DNA from: Halalkalicoccus sp. CG83
Lineage (GTDB): Archaea > Halobacteriota > Halobacteria > Halobacteriales > Halalkalicoccaceae
Direction: 5' to 3'
Length of the DNA stretch: 64,000 nucleotides
Assembly: GCF_037081715.1 (NCBI RefSeq)
Contig: NZ_JAZDDH010000003.1
Location: 62,001 to 126,000, forward strand
Within the stretch, counting starts at the first letter, position 1. Each line of letters starts with the position of its first letter. Under the pieces are notes generated by a model. It made no database searches. It saw only the letters and a program-made list of their open reading frames with translations, and had not been told where the DNA came from. Positions 52,391 through 61,297 of this stretch are shown here, one piece after another. The translations under genes were made by a program, and so were the position numbers.

Positions 52391-52715
52391 TCCTCGAAGT
52401 CCTTTTCGCCCTCGGAGCGGTTTTTGCGTGTAATCACTTCCCTGGAGACACAGACGTGGTGAAGTGAATTCCTATCGTGCACTAGTCCTTCGTAGATGGG
52501 ATGATCTGGGTAGTGCTCGGCTATCAGTTTTGGACACTCGTAATCAATCGTATTCTCAGATAACGGTGGATATTAGCACGCGACTCGTTTAGGTAACCTC
52601 CTCTGAATGAGACGATCATCACCGTACTTGCGGACACAGGATTCTGTGTCGGCAAGCCCGTCGCTCTAGGTTGATAGAATATTATTTACGGCACTACCCA
52701 GAACGTTCGCCTGGT

Positions 52716-52789
52716 GCCGGAGTAGCTCAGCCTGGCAGAGCAACTCCTTTGTAAGGAGTTAGTCAGGAGTTCAAATCTCTTCTCCGGCT
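52716..52789 (+). tRNA. tRNA-Thr (anticodon UGU)
   Basis: Cloverleaf by eye: acceptor GCCGGAG with CTCCGGC (52716-52722 / 52782-52788), D arm GCTC...GAGC, anticodon stem ACTCC/GGAGT around TTTGTAA (anticodon TGT), T stem AGGAG/CTCTT with one G-T pair and loop TTCAAAT, discriminator T. CCA is not encoded. No intron. An isolated tRNA gene in such a region is also a classic integration target. Confidence 0.88.
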
Positions 52790-53207
52790 TCGCAATCCAA
52801 AGCTTGTCGAGATCATAGCTGTACGCAAACGAAGGCCCGGAGTTGCAGTCGATCGGTGGTCAATTCAGTCGGAATATACTCATCCTCGGGTTCAACACGG
52901 CTGTTCCGTCCATATCGCGGTTTAAAAGAAGTACTTCTCAGACGATCCATTCGAGCGGACTAATTACACGATCCCTCTCACTGAAGTACGGTTCGTACAG
53001 CCACTCAGTGTATTGACCTCGCTGTCTGTATTGGGCCTTCAGTTCTCTCTGTATTACCTTCTCGGGCTGTTCTTGTAGTAGAGAGCTCACAAGGATTCGT
53101 CTGCACGTTCTACAGTTCGGCGAACGGCGGCACGTCGATGCGGATGCTTCAACCCAATAGGGTTCGTCTGAAAGTGTCTACCGGCTTTGAACCCAGTTCA
53201 GCTGTCG
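52790..53207. other. Intergenic after the tRNA, nothing recognised
   Basis: I found no gene, and no repeat of the tRNA 3' end that would mark an attachment site within this stretch. Confidence 0.45.
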
Positions 53208-53393
53208 TCAGCGCTGGTTTCGGTCTCTGTTGTCGACGTTTGAGTCCTTATTAACTTTTTCTTGAATTTTATAAATACGATCCTTGGCCTGCTTTTTGTC
53301 CATGCTGGTTCGCTTGCTGACTTGTTCTGCTACCTTGTCTTCGTGACCCTCTATGAGGCCAATGAGCCGACGGAGTTTGGCTTTCATGCTCAT
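53208..53393 (-). CDS. Small basic/acidic helical protein
   Basis: 61 aa from ATG 53393: KAKLRRLIGLIEGHEDKVAE, then QVSKRTSMDKKQAKDRIYKI, QEKVNKD and a polar tail. Two helices with mixed charge; resembles small conserved haloarchaeal proteins without assigned function. Alternative starts exist at 53402 and 53387. Confidence 0.45.
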   Translation of the reverse strand: MSMKAKLRRLIGLIEGHEDKVAEQVSKRTSMDKKQAKDRIYKIQEKVNKDSNVDNRDRNQR

Positions 53394-53577
53394 TTCATCC
53401 ATATCTTCGGCTCGCGTGTCCGAAAAGGTGGTGTCTAGGTCGTGGACTCACCACCCACCACTCTCGCTTGAAGGATCTCTCTGATCAGCGCGGCCAACAG
53501 GCCGACTATGCGGCCTCTCTGAACGAGTGCGCTGATATCGATTCGAACCGACTGTGGATTTCTCCCACTGAACCCGA

Positions 53578-54513
53578 TCAGCTCGGTTTCGAACCGATGA
53601 TTTGATTACCGATTTGATCTCGGAGGTCGAATCGCTCTATAAACCAATCGAAATCGTACTTCAGTGAGGTAGCTAATGCATCTCGACGCTCCCACACATC
53701 ACTTCCAGCTACCATCTTCATGGCCTCTTCAACTTCGTTTGGAAATAACTGCGTGTAATGTCGGACCATTTGCAGGCATGCTAACTCATTGAGGTAGAGA
53801 AAGCCAAATCGAATATTATTATGAATCATAAACGGACGAGTCTCAGAAATAAATGTCTCTCGTTCATACCGGTTTTTAAATCGGTGAGCGATCCGTAATG
53901 AGGGATTGGCGACGATTTCAGCGCCTGTAAGCCATGCCCGGACGCTAAATTCCGGCTCTGCGCCTCCGTAATATTTCATCCCTTCATCATATTTTCCAAT
54001 GTGTTCAAATAATGATCGTGGAATTACTGTACCTGCACAAGAGGAGATTTGTACTGGGTCACCTGTCGCTAGATTGCGGCGGTTCCAATGTGTACCCATA
54101 AAAGGAACGACGAGGTTGCAACCGTGTGCTGCGAATTCTGATTTCTGATCCGTTATCGTTGCTGCTACAATTCGTGAATCTTTCGTCGTCTCATACAGGG
54201 CTTGATCCCACCCGTCAGAAGGTTGTACATGGGAATCCGTCATAAATAACAACTCGCTCGTAGCGGCGCTTGCACCTCGATTACGAGCACGCGGTACCCC
54301 TAATCGATTTTCCGATCGGATAACGTTCAGAGACACGGAGTTTTCGTCAATGTCGATATCCTCACAGCACCCATCTGCAGAGGCATCGTCAACGATTACG
54401 AATTCGATCGGGTGGTCAGTTTGCCGGTTAGCTATAAATTCGGATATGGTTTTCTGTACTCTTCCAGATTCATTTCTTACTGGAATAATAATACTGACTG
54501 AGGGGGTGGGCAT
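53578..54513 (-). CDS. GT-A glycosyltransferase resembling polypeptide GalNAc-transferases
   Basis: 311 aa. GT2-type core SIIIPVRNESGRVQKTI and FVIVDDASADG, metal-binding DSH at 93-95 (FMTDSHVQPSDGW), where polypeptide GalNAc-transferases have DxH, then the acceptor/donor loop SCAGTVIPRSLFEHIGKYDEG, YYGGAEPEFSVRAWLTGAEI and His210 in RIAHRFK. The GG.E.E.S.R.W..G sequence is the hallmark of the GT27 ppGalNAc-T group and of some peptide-glycosylating GT2 enzymes. It starts 4 nt after the stop of the small leader-like gene at 54518, its probable substrate. No membrane segment or lectin domain. The sugar donor is unknown. Confidence 0.8.
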   Translation of the reverse strand: MPTPSVSIIIPVRNESGRVQKTISEFIANRQTDHPIEFVIVDDASADGCCEDIDIDENSVSLNVIRSENRLGVPRARNRGASAATSELLFMTDSHVQPSDGWDQALYETTKDSRIVAATITDQKSEFAAHGCNLVVPFMGTHWNRRNLATGDPVQISSCAGTVIPRSLFEHIGKYDEGMKYYGGAEPEFSVRAWLTGAEIVANPSLRIAHRFKNRYERETFISETRPFMIHNNIRFGFLYLNELACLQMVRHYTQLFPNEVEEAMKMVAGSDVWERRDALATSLKYDFDWFIERFDLRDQIGNQIIGSKPS

Positions 54514-54517
54514 CTAA

Positions 54518-54865
54518 CTATGACTTCAGAAATCGTTGGACTCTCTCTGCATAATCCGGATCCTGTAGAATCCTCTGTGTGACTTCAAGAAGGCGCTCTT
54601 TTGGGAGATCCTCTAACCGGACTGGCGAATCAACATCTCCAGTAATAGTACTTCCTGTAGTAAACGTATAACTGGTCGTACTTCCTGCTACAAGTGGATT
54701 GTGCGGCCTCCCTACAAGTAGTAGGTCTGAACGCTGTAGGGCCTGAATTTCCCGTTCTTTCAATCCGAGTTTCTCTCCTAATGCCTCTGGATCTTTACGA
54801 AGTAACCGGAGATCTTCGGGATTCTTGCTGATTTTGTTAATAACCGCTTGTGTATCCTGACTCAT
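54518..54865 (-). CDS. Candidate peptide substrate with leader-like N-terminus and Thr/Ser-rich segment
   Basis: 115 aa. Residues 1-50 (INKISKNPEDLRLLRKDPEA, LGLKEREIQALQRSDLLLV) follow the LigA/Nif11-like leader pattern seen in precursors of ribosomally made modified peptides. Residues 61-75, GSTTSYTFTTGSTIT, contain ten Ser or Thr in fifteen residues and would be the modified region. Residues 81-115 form a charged helical follower. The gene precedes the glycosyltransferase in the same operon with 4 nt between them. Family not confirmed; it could be a structural rather than secreted peptide. Confidence 0.6.
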   Translation of the reverse strand: MSQDTQAVINKISKNPEDLRLLRKDPEALGEKLGLKEREIQALQRSDLLLVGRPHNPLVAGSTTSYTFTTGSTITGDVDSPVRLEDLPKERLLEVTQRILQDPDYAERVQRFLKS

Positions 54866-55253
54866 GTTGCTTGTCCAACCATCTATACCTGACGGCCAGT
54901 GTTATGTGTTACCACCTATAAAGACATAAATCTATTGTCAGGAGTGAGTATATTGTTACTCATAGTGTTTATCATACATGATCTACGAACTACAAAATTT
55001 GCCATTCTCCACTGCATGCTGCTCTCGTCAAGAGCGGTGGCTCTGGATCAACACAGGAGATCGTCATCTAAGCCCCTTCGTTTGCGATCCATGCCTGCGT
55101 TCAGTGGTGATGCATACGAGGCTCGAACGGTAGTGATGGCAAATACGGTAGAGACCAGCCGTTGTTAGGATGGTTGCGAGTTCGCCATCGGTTGGGTTAA
55201 GAAAGTGCCAGTCACTCCACGAGAGGTCGAGACCGTCGGTTGTAGATCTGGTT
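54866..55253. other. Intergenic, promoter of the peptide/glycosyltransferase unit
   Basis: An AT-rich segment (54900-54990) precedes the peptide gene on the minus strand. I see no gene in the rest. Confidence 0.4.
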
Positions 55254-55450
55254 TCATGAGTGGTCGTTATACCAGGCGAGTGTCTCGCTAAGATAGAGAC
55301 CTTCCGTCGGGATTTCGATCGAGACTGGGTTATTCTCGAACAACGGGAGTAAGGGTTCGTAGTAGGCTTTCCCAGCGTGAATCACGAGGGTTGTATTGAT
55401 ATTCGAATGAGAGCTTCGCTTACGAAATCGCTCCGATTGAACCCCTTTTC
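55254..55450 (-). pseudogene. C-terminal remnant of a DUF6884-like protein
   Basis: The frame reads INTTLVIHAGKAYYEPLLPL, then VSIEIPTEGLYLSETLAWYN and DHS before TGA at 55254. This ending is what I recall for DUF6884 proteins. No start and no N-terminal half are present. Confidence 0.5.
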
Positions 55451-55571
55451 TCTCTTTCCAGACCCCAGAAACGTCTCCTACAGCGAACTCAGAGTTAGCA
55501 ATCCTTCTTAAACATATCTAAGAATACATAATATATATTTATCTTGTATTAGTGCTAACAAGTAAATAACT

Positions 55572-56717
55572 ATGTCAAATTCTGCCCCTCTCTCGAATCG
55601 TGACCTAATCCAGCGCGATGCTCCGGAGGGCGCTGCACGCGAGAACCGCGCTCCAGTGTCGCTCGCGGAAGTCACCTTGTCCCCCGGCGACGAGATCTCG
55701 CTGGTGCGCGACGACCGCCTCGACGATGTCTTCCATGTCAAGTCCACGGTCGGACCCAGCGGCATGCCGCGCCGCCGACGACGCGACATCGAGGGGATCC
55801 AACTCGACGCCAACCGCGTTCGCAACCATCGTAAGGTGCGCGAAATCGAGGGTATGCTTCCCGAAGGTAGCCCCGTCACCTTCAGGCCGAAGGAAGCCGA
55901 GCGGACCCGGGTTCAGGACCATCTCGATGCATACAGCGACGAGGGCGAGCCTCTCAAAGACCCCGAAACCGGCGAACAACTTGACAGGGGCGGCACCATC
56001 TTCGGTACCGACGATCGCTACCTCTTCAACGACCGCGCTTTCCCGTGGCGCACGACGGGGCTCATTCGTACCGCTGGCGGGCGCTGCTCGGGTACCACGA
56101 TTGGTCCACGCCTCGTCCTCACAGCCAGCCATTGCGTCAACTGGAACGATGACGGTGGTGCCGGATGGATCACCTTCACGCCGGGCGCCTTCGACGGCGA
56201 TGCACCCTGGGGAGAAATCGCTGCCACCCAGGTCATCTACTGGATTCAGGCGCCTGGTACGCTAAGCGACCAGCAGACCGCGTTCGATTACGTCGTTCTC
56301 GTCATGGAGGAGGATATCGGTGAGCTCATCGGCTATCCTGGTTACCGCACCTACGACGACGAGTGGAATGACGGCAGCTACTGGCAGTACACTGGCTATC
56401 CAGGCGAACTCGCCGGCGGAATGCGGCCCGCCTTCCAGGGCGACTGTGTCATCTCTTCAGCCCAGGGGCAGAATATGGGCGGCAATGATGCACTAGTACT
56501 CGGCCACTTCAACGAGTTCACGCCGGGCCAGTCTGGCGGTGCTGTCTGGGGTTGGTGGGATGGCGAACCCTGGCCGCGCATTATCGGCGTCGGCAGTACG
56601 ATCGGCAGCACCGCCGTGCAGAGTCCTACCGGTAGTACCACCGGTGACAACGAGTTTGGCGGCGGCCCCGCGCTCAGCACGCTGATCTCCTGGGCACGCG
56701 ACAACTTCCCCGCATGA
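55572..56717 (+). CDS. Trypsin-fold serine protease without signal peptide
   Basis: 381 aa. The catalytic domain begins near residue 150: LVLTASHCVNW (His187), TAFDYVVLVM (Asp239) and TPGQSGGAVWGW (Ser321), in the order of V8/glutamyl-endopeptidase-like enzymes. Residues 1-140 are a charged pro-region-like segment including a run of Arg (MPRRRRRDIEG) that could be a processing site. There is no Sec or Tat signal, unusual for this family. Codon use (GGC, CGC, GCC) is heavier in GC than neighbouring genes, suggesting transfer. Start ATG 55572 follows an AT-rich promoter. Confidence 0.85.
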   Translation: MSNSAPLSNRDLIQRDAPEGAARENRAPVSLAEVTLSPGDEISLVRDDRLDDVFHVKSTVGPSGMPRRRRRDIEGIQLDANRVRNHRKVREIEGMLPEGSPVTFRPKEAERTRVQDHLDAYSDEGEPLKDPETGEQLDRGGTIFGTDDRYLFNDRAFPWRTTGLIRTAGGRCSGTTIGPRLVLTASHCVNWNDDGGAGWITFTPGAFDGDAPWGEIAATQVIYWIQAPGTLSDQQTAFDYVVLVMEEDIGELIGYPGYRTYDDEWNDGSYWQYTGYPGELAGGMRPAFQGDCVISSAQGQNMGGNDALVLGHFNEFTPGQSGGAVWGWWDGEPWPRIIGVGSTIGSTAVQSPTGSTTGDNEFGGGPALSTLISWARDNFPA

Positions 56718-56747
56718 TTCCGTTAAACGAAGTGATCCCGAACCGCT

Positions 56748-57234
56748 CACACAGCAGGTCTTCCTTGAGCCGCTCTTTGACGCGCTGAACTACCCGACGT
56801 TTTCGCCTCAGTGCCGATCGATAGCAAAAACAACGCAATCAACCCAAGAAATCCGATCCCAAAGAACAGTATGTTGATGATGGCGTACAGGTAGATCAGT
56901 TTCTTGATGATCGATCCGGGTCCGATACGCTCTCACCCTAAAACGTGCGTCGGTCGTGGCGTGGCCGCGACCTTCGGGATGTCCAGATAGTCTGCGGTGT
57001 GACGTTTCAACCAGCCGATGGCGCCTTGTTCGGCATCGGTTCGGTCTCGAGCCGATCAATTGTTCGTGTCGTACCGGTTCTGGACGGTTTGTTTGAGTGT
57101 GGAAATGTGGTCGTGGTCGACTGGCTGGCCGCTGGTTTTTCACGGACCAGGTTGAGTCCGGTGTCGGGGTTGGCCTGCCAGCCGTCGTTCATGTCGTAGA
57201 TACGGTCGTCTGCGTTGTGCGTATTACGTGACAT
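56748..57234 (-). pseudogene. Decayed single-pass membrane protein gene
   Basis: From ATG 57234: DDRIYDMNDGWQANPDTGLN, TTTTFPHSNKPSRTGTT, then a frameshift near 57035; QGAIGWLKRHTADYLDIPKV follows, an in-frame TGA (about 56934-56936), and then IGPGSIIKKLIYLYAIINIL and GFLGLIALFLLSIG, a transmembrane helix, ending at 56748. Two defects at least. Family unknown. Confidence 0.5.
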
Positions 57235-57470
57235 AATCATTACAACTGATATAAGTTGGTTTATAAAACCCGTGGGTCAGAGCGCAACACCATTATGATC
57301 CAAGATAACATATCTCAATGAGCATTCCATCCTCCGAGACATGTAGAGTAGATCTAGGCTGCTGAACGAGAGAAGCAGGATGGAACGCCAGTCCCCCCAG
57401 TCGGCAACTACAAGCCACCTCCTGCAAGCCACCGATCGCGTCGATACCGATCACAGAACAGGACAGAACA

Positions 57471-57785
57471 ATGCTATTCCTGACGCACTGGAAGCTCAAC
57501 GAGGGGCTTTCCCCTCAGCAAACCAACGAGATAGCAACGCAACTGATGGAAGACGGGATGTTTCCACCCGAGGATGTCGAAGTCATCCGCTGGGATGGCA
57601 CGCCTGATGGATGGGGCATCGTGGTCTGGGAGGCCGATAGCGTCCAAGCTATCAACAAAGGCCTCAATATGTGGCGGGCAGCCGCCGACGAGACCGCGTT
57701 CTTCGAACGGACAAAGACGGCACCGGCAGCCCCGGTCGAAGAAACAGTTCCAGAGCAAGCAGCGATGCTTGAACAGTTCGACTGA
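57471..57785 (+). CDS. DUF3303-like small protein
   Basis: 104 aa: MLFLTHWKLNEGLSPQQTNE, MEDGMFPPEDVEVIRWDGTP, WGIVVWEADSVQAINKGLNMWR. This is the ferredoxin-like alpha/beta pattern of DUF3303 proteins, common in haloarchaea and sometimes dimeric. Function unknown. ATG 57471 matches the usual MLF start. Confidence 0.72.
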   Translation: MLFLTHWKLNEGLSPQQTNEIATQLMEDGMFPPEDVEVIRWDGTPDGWGIVVWEADSVQAINKGLNMWRAAADETAFFERTKTAPAAPVEETVPEQAAMLEQFD

Positions 57786-58110
57786 CATCGAGAAGAAAAA
57801 AGGAAGGGTCGCGGCCAGTGGTGGCGTTCTGGCCGCGTTACCACATCACCCTCCAGCGGTTAGGCGGAGAACAGTTCATGCAGTAACAAGGCCGGCAACA
57901 ACATCAGCACGAAACCTTTCGCCCAGCTCGGCAAGCTCATGACCGGAGTGCCGGACAGGTTGCCGACCAGGCCACCGAGTTCGAGGATCACGACGCCGAA
58001 CCCGCTGACGGCACCGAAATCCCCCAATCGCTGTCGAGGACCGCGACATCGAGAAACTGTCGTTCGTCGCCGGCATGCCGAACTACGAGAGTGACGTCTC
58101 CGGTCTCTGA
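57786..58110 (+). pseudogene. Gene remains with a frameshift
   Basis: Readable pieces are DQATEFEDHDAEPADGTEIPQ (about 57958-58024) and, one frame over, IAVEDRDIEKLSFVAGMPNY ending ESDVSGL at 58110. They look like the two halves of one haloarchaeal protein, family unknown. Confidence 0.35.
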
Positions 58111-58241
58111 GCGATTAATCTCCAGCAGAAGTGGAAATAATGACCTTACTGACTGCTTCAGCTACTGTATTTCGTAAAGATCAGTGGGTGCTAACACTTA
58201 TCACACCGTGGGCTGAACTGATGAAGGTGTTCGATAGTGCC

Positions 58242-60026
58242 ATGAGCCTAACACAACTTACTCGACGCGGTTTCGGTGCGCTTGCAGTTGCCACCACACT
58301 GCTTACAGGATCTACAAGAGGGAGGGAGACCTCCAACGAGGAGGCCGAAACCGACCACGAGTCTAACGTCGCCACGAGCGCCATCGGTGGACGGAGAGGC
58401 CCGCCGGGCAAGAGCATGGGCCTCTACGTCGGCAACGATCTGACCGACGACGGGTCGACCCTATTGGCCGGGTTCGGGCACGAGCCGTCCAGTCACTGGA
58501 TCGAGATCGTTCCACGACAGCAGCATCCGGAGGGCGCTACCACCCAGGTAGGCGTCACTGAAGATGCCGATATCCCCGGTGAACTGATCGAGATTCCACA
58601 AGCTGAGGAGACTAACAAGTACATCGCCTCGATGTACTCGGAGTTCGCTGGCTTCCCGCCGCCGCTGACCAACGGTGGACTGAACGAGCACGGCCTGGCC
58701 GCGCGAGACATCTGGGCGCCCTCACGTGAGGAACTCGTCGAGATGGCCGAGGAGGCCGCACCGCAGGAGGGTCCTCAGTATTCCGACCTCGCCAAGGCGG
58801 CGATGGAGCGCGCCTCAACCGCCCGAGAGGCCGTTGAAGTCGTCGGTGGGTTAATGGACGAACACGGCTACTCGACCTATGGCGGCAACTCACACCTCTT
58901 CGCAGACGAGGACGAGGGCTGGGTATTCATCAATTTTGCCCATCCTAACGGCGATCTGTGGGCCGCTGAGCGCCTCAGCTCCGACGAGATACGGGTGTCG
59001 TACTTCGGCTATATCCTTGACTTCCCAGTCGATCATGAGGACGATCCGGACTTCATGGCTTCTGATGAGTTGGTGAGCTTCGCTGAGGAGCAGGGTTGGT
59101 GGGACGGCGAGGGCGACACGCTCAACTTGCTTGAGGTGTTCGGTGTCGGCGAGTTTCCTGCCGAGGAGCCAGTTGAGGACTACTTTTACCCCGAGTTCTA
59201 TCAGGGTGCCCGTCACCCACGGGAGCGAGAAGAGGAACTCAAGGAGCTCGTTCCAGTGAGCCTTGAGGACATGCTCTCGATGGTTCGGGACCCTCGCTGG
59301 TCGACCGACTTTCAAGGCTACGGTCAGGTCGCTCACCTGCGTCCCGACACGCGCGAGGAACTACAGACGTTGTGGACCGCGGTAACGACCGCAGTCGCCA
59401 CACCCTTCGTGCCGATTCCGATCGCCGCCGAGGAGGTGCCACCGGAGTTCCGCCAGCATCGCTACCTGACGGCGAATGCCGCGGCGAACTTTCTGGACCA
59501 GGACTGGCAGCATCAGGAAGCCACGCGCTATGCGACCCGGGAGTTCAAGCGGCTGCTGTACTTCACCTGCGAGCGGCCAAACGAGTTCTATACCGACGTG
59601 GTGGGCACGATTGAGGGCTTCGAACAGGAGCTGCTCGCCGAGTGCGACGCGATTGAACAGGAGGCTCACGACCTCTTCAATGCTGGCGACGAGCAGGCCG
59701 CCTCTGACTTGATCACCGACAACGTCGAGCAGCAGTTGTTGGAGAGTCTGCAGCTCGGCATGGCCTTGTCCGGCGAAGTCGAGAGGGAAACCCGCAAGCA
59801 CTTCGGGATACGCGAGCCCGAGGGTCGCGACGAGCCGGGTGAGACCGCTCCGCCTACCAGCCAAGACATGGCTGAGGGCGCATGGGGTGATATGGTGCAC
59901 TGCTACGACGAGGATTTGCATGCCGACTATCCACGGGAACATGGCGCGTACACGGACGATCCATCGTCCAACCGCAGTCGACGGACTGCTCCCTCGAACC
60001 CTAGCCTGGCATTCGGAGATGAATAA
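58242..60026 (+). CDS. C69-family-like peptidase, Tat-exported, lacking the usual Cys nucleophile
   Basis: 594 aa from ATG 58242. Tat signal LTRRGFGALAVATTLLTGST. The body follows C69 dipeptidases: GLYVGNDLTDDGSTLLAG, GLNEHGLAARDIWAP, TAREAVEVVGGLMDEHGYS, WVFINFAHPNGDLWAAERL. In this family the nucleophile is a Cys exposed by autocleavage just before the (L/I)YVGKD strand; here that place reads GKSMGLYVGND, with Ser or Met and no Cys. It may use Ser, have another role, or be inactive. The C-terminal 100 residues are acidic with a Ser/Arg tail. A longer start at 58131 would bury the Tat motif. Confidence 0.72.
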   Translation: MSLTQLTRRGFGALAVATTLLTGSTRGRETSNEEAETDHESNVATSAIGGRRGPPGKSMGLYVGNDLTDDGSTLLAGFGHEPSSHWIEIVPRQQHPEGATTQVGVTEDADIPGELIEIPQAEETNKYIASMYSEFAGFPPPLTNGGLNEHGLAARDIWAPSREELVEMAEEAAPQEGPQYSDLAKAAMERASTAREAVEVVGGLMDEHGYSTYGGNSHLFADEDEGWVFINFAHPNGDLWAAERLSSDEIRVSYFGYILDFPVDHEDDPDFMASDELVSFAEEQGWWDGEGDTLNLLEVFGVGEFPAEEPVEDYFYPEFYQGARHPREREEELKELVPVSLEDMLSMVRDPRWSTDFQGYGQVAHLRPDTREELQTLWTAVTTAVATPFVPIPIAAEEVPPEFRQHRYLTANAAANFLDQDWQHQEATRYATREFKRLLYFTCERPNEFYTDVVGTIEGFEQELLAECDAIEQEAHDLFNAGDEQAASDLITDNVEQQLLESLQLGMALSGEVERETRKHFGIREPEGRDEPGETAPPTSQDMAEGAWGDMVHCYDEDLHADYPREHGAYTDDPSSNRSRRTAPSNPSLAFGDE

Positions 60027-60376
60027 ACCACACAGCTTTGCACGTTTATAAGTAGCTGCCAGGGAGCGACTGGAGCGGCAAATGAGAAGAATCTCGGTCC
60101 TATACCGGTCTGCAGTTTCCCATCGATGATTCTCTCGGTTTTTATCAATATACCAGCACGCCCGCGGCGGTCAAAGCGCACGGACAGCACGCGCTTCTTT
60201 TATGCTGACGGCCGGGTAGCTGCCAAGATCGGTAATGAGCCCCGGTCCACGCGTTGCGAGTGCAGATTATCCGGACGTTGTTAGAAACCGCCTGCTGAAT
60301 ATAGGGATATACTCAACAGAGGCTCGGGCAAAGACGACGACTCTGAGGTAGACTCAGGGGTTTATACGTCCTCTTT
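60027..60376. other. Intergenic, nothing recognised
   Basis: About 350 bp between the peptidase and the FilR1 operator; no gene supported. Confidence 0.4.
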
Positions 60377-60389
60377 GCTAACCGTTAGC
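60377..60389. promoter_or_regulatory. Perfect palindrome GCTAACCGTTAGC before the FilR1-type regulator
   Basis: GCTAAC-C-GTTAGC lies between a TATA-like TTTATACG (60360-60367) and ATG 60409, so a bound dimer would block initiation. Likely autoregulatory operator. Confidence 0.6.
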
Positions 60390-60408
60390 ACGAACAATAC
60401 TCTCAGAA

Positions 60409-61224
60409 ATGAGCCTCCCATTCGAGGACATACAGTCGCCTCTCGAAGAAATCGAGTTCCTCGCTCGATCGACAAACCGCATTAGAGTGCTCGATACACT
60501 CCGAGAGGAGCCGATGGAGCGACACGATATCGAAGACGAAACCGGCGTTTCGAGAGCGACTCTCGCCCGTATCCTTGATGATTTCGGAGAACGAGGGTGG
60601 GTGACACGAGATGGCAGGCAATACGAGACGACGCCCGTCGGCGACTACGTCGCACGAGAGTTCACAGGCCTCTTGAAGCGCTTCGAGCCTATTCCGGATC
60701 TCAACGAGGTAGCGCAGTGGTTCCCCACGGAGGGGTTCGATTTCGACCTTGGAGATCTGGCCGGGGCGGAGATCGTCCGCCCAGCCAAGAGCGATGCACT
60801 CGCGCCGACGACACATATCACCCGCCGACTCCGGACTGCGAACCGGGTTCGAGTACTCTCGTATTCGCACCTCTCTGACGTCATGGAAGTGTGCTGGCGA
60901 GGAACCGTCGAGGGAGCCCTCGAACTCGAAAGCGTTGTTGATCGGGGAGTGCTCGAAAGGATCGAAACCGATCCCCGAATGATCGATCACGCACAGGAGA
61001 TGGTCGAGTCCGGGCAGGCCGAGTTCTTCTGGCACGAGGGAACGATCCCGGTCACCGTGTTCCTTATCGACGACGTAGTACTGGTGTGTCTATCCGGTGA
61101 CGAAGGGGCCCCACACGCGGTGATAGAGACCACGGACGAGACGGTCCGCTCCTGGGCAGAATCGATCATCGATACCTATCGTCGCGAGGGAAAACCGCTC
61201 GATCCGGAACTGTTCACGGAGTGA
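60409..61224 (+). CDS. FilR1-type winged-helix regulator
   Basis: 271 aa. Winged helix at 15-75 (LEEIEFLARSTNRIRVLDTLRE, IEDETGVSRATLARILDDF, WVTRDGRQYETTP) and a C-terminal ligand-binding domain of the methanogen FilR1 type (RVRVLSYSHLSDVMEVCWRG, FFWHEGTIPVTVFLIDDVVLV). Such proteins are widespread haloarchaeal repressors. It is probably autoregulated through the palindrome at 60377. The methyltransferase gene 74 bp downstream may be in the same transcript. Confidence 0.88.
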   Translation: MSLPFEDIQSPLEEIEFLARSTNRIRVLDTLREEPMERHDIEDETGVSRATLARILDDFGERGWVTRDGRQYETTPVGDYVAREFTGLLKRFEPIPDLNEVAQWFPTEGFDFDLGDLAGAEIVRPAKSDALAPTTHITRRLRTANRVRVLSYSHLSDVMEVCWRGTVEGALELESVVDRGVLERIETDPRMIDHAQEMVESGQAEFFWHEGTIPVTVFLIDDVVLVCLSGDEGAPHAVIETTDETVRSWAESIIDTYRREGKPLDPELFTE

Positions 61225-61297
61225 GAGTCACTTACGGTGTGAGAGATTCTCTAAGCGAATCTATACCACGCAGGGGACCCTCTCTCTGCGTAGACGC

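Noticed and set aside
52716-52789. tRNA-Thr as integration site of the integrase at 10018
   Set aside because: No partial duplicate of the tRNA 3' end was noticed elsewhere in the window, and the distance is over 40 kb.
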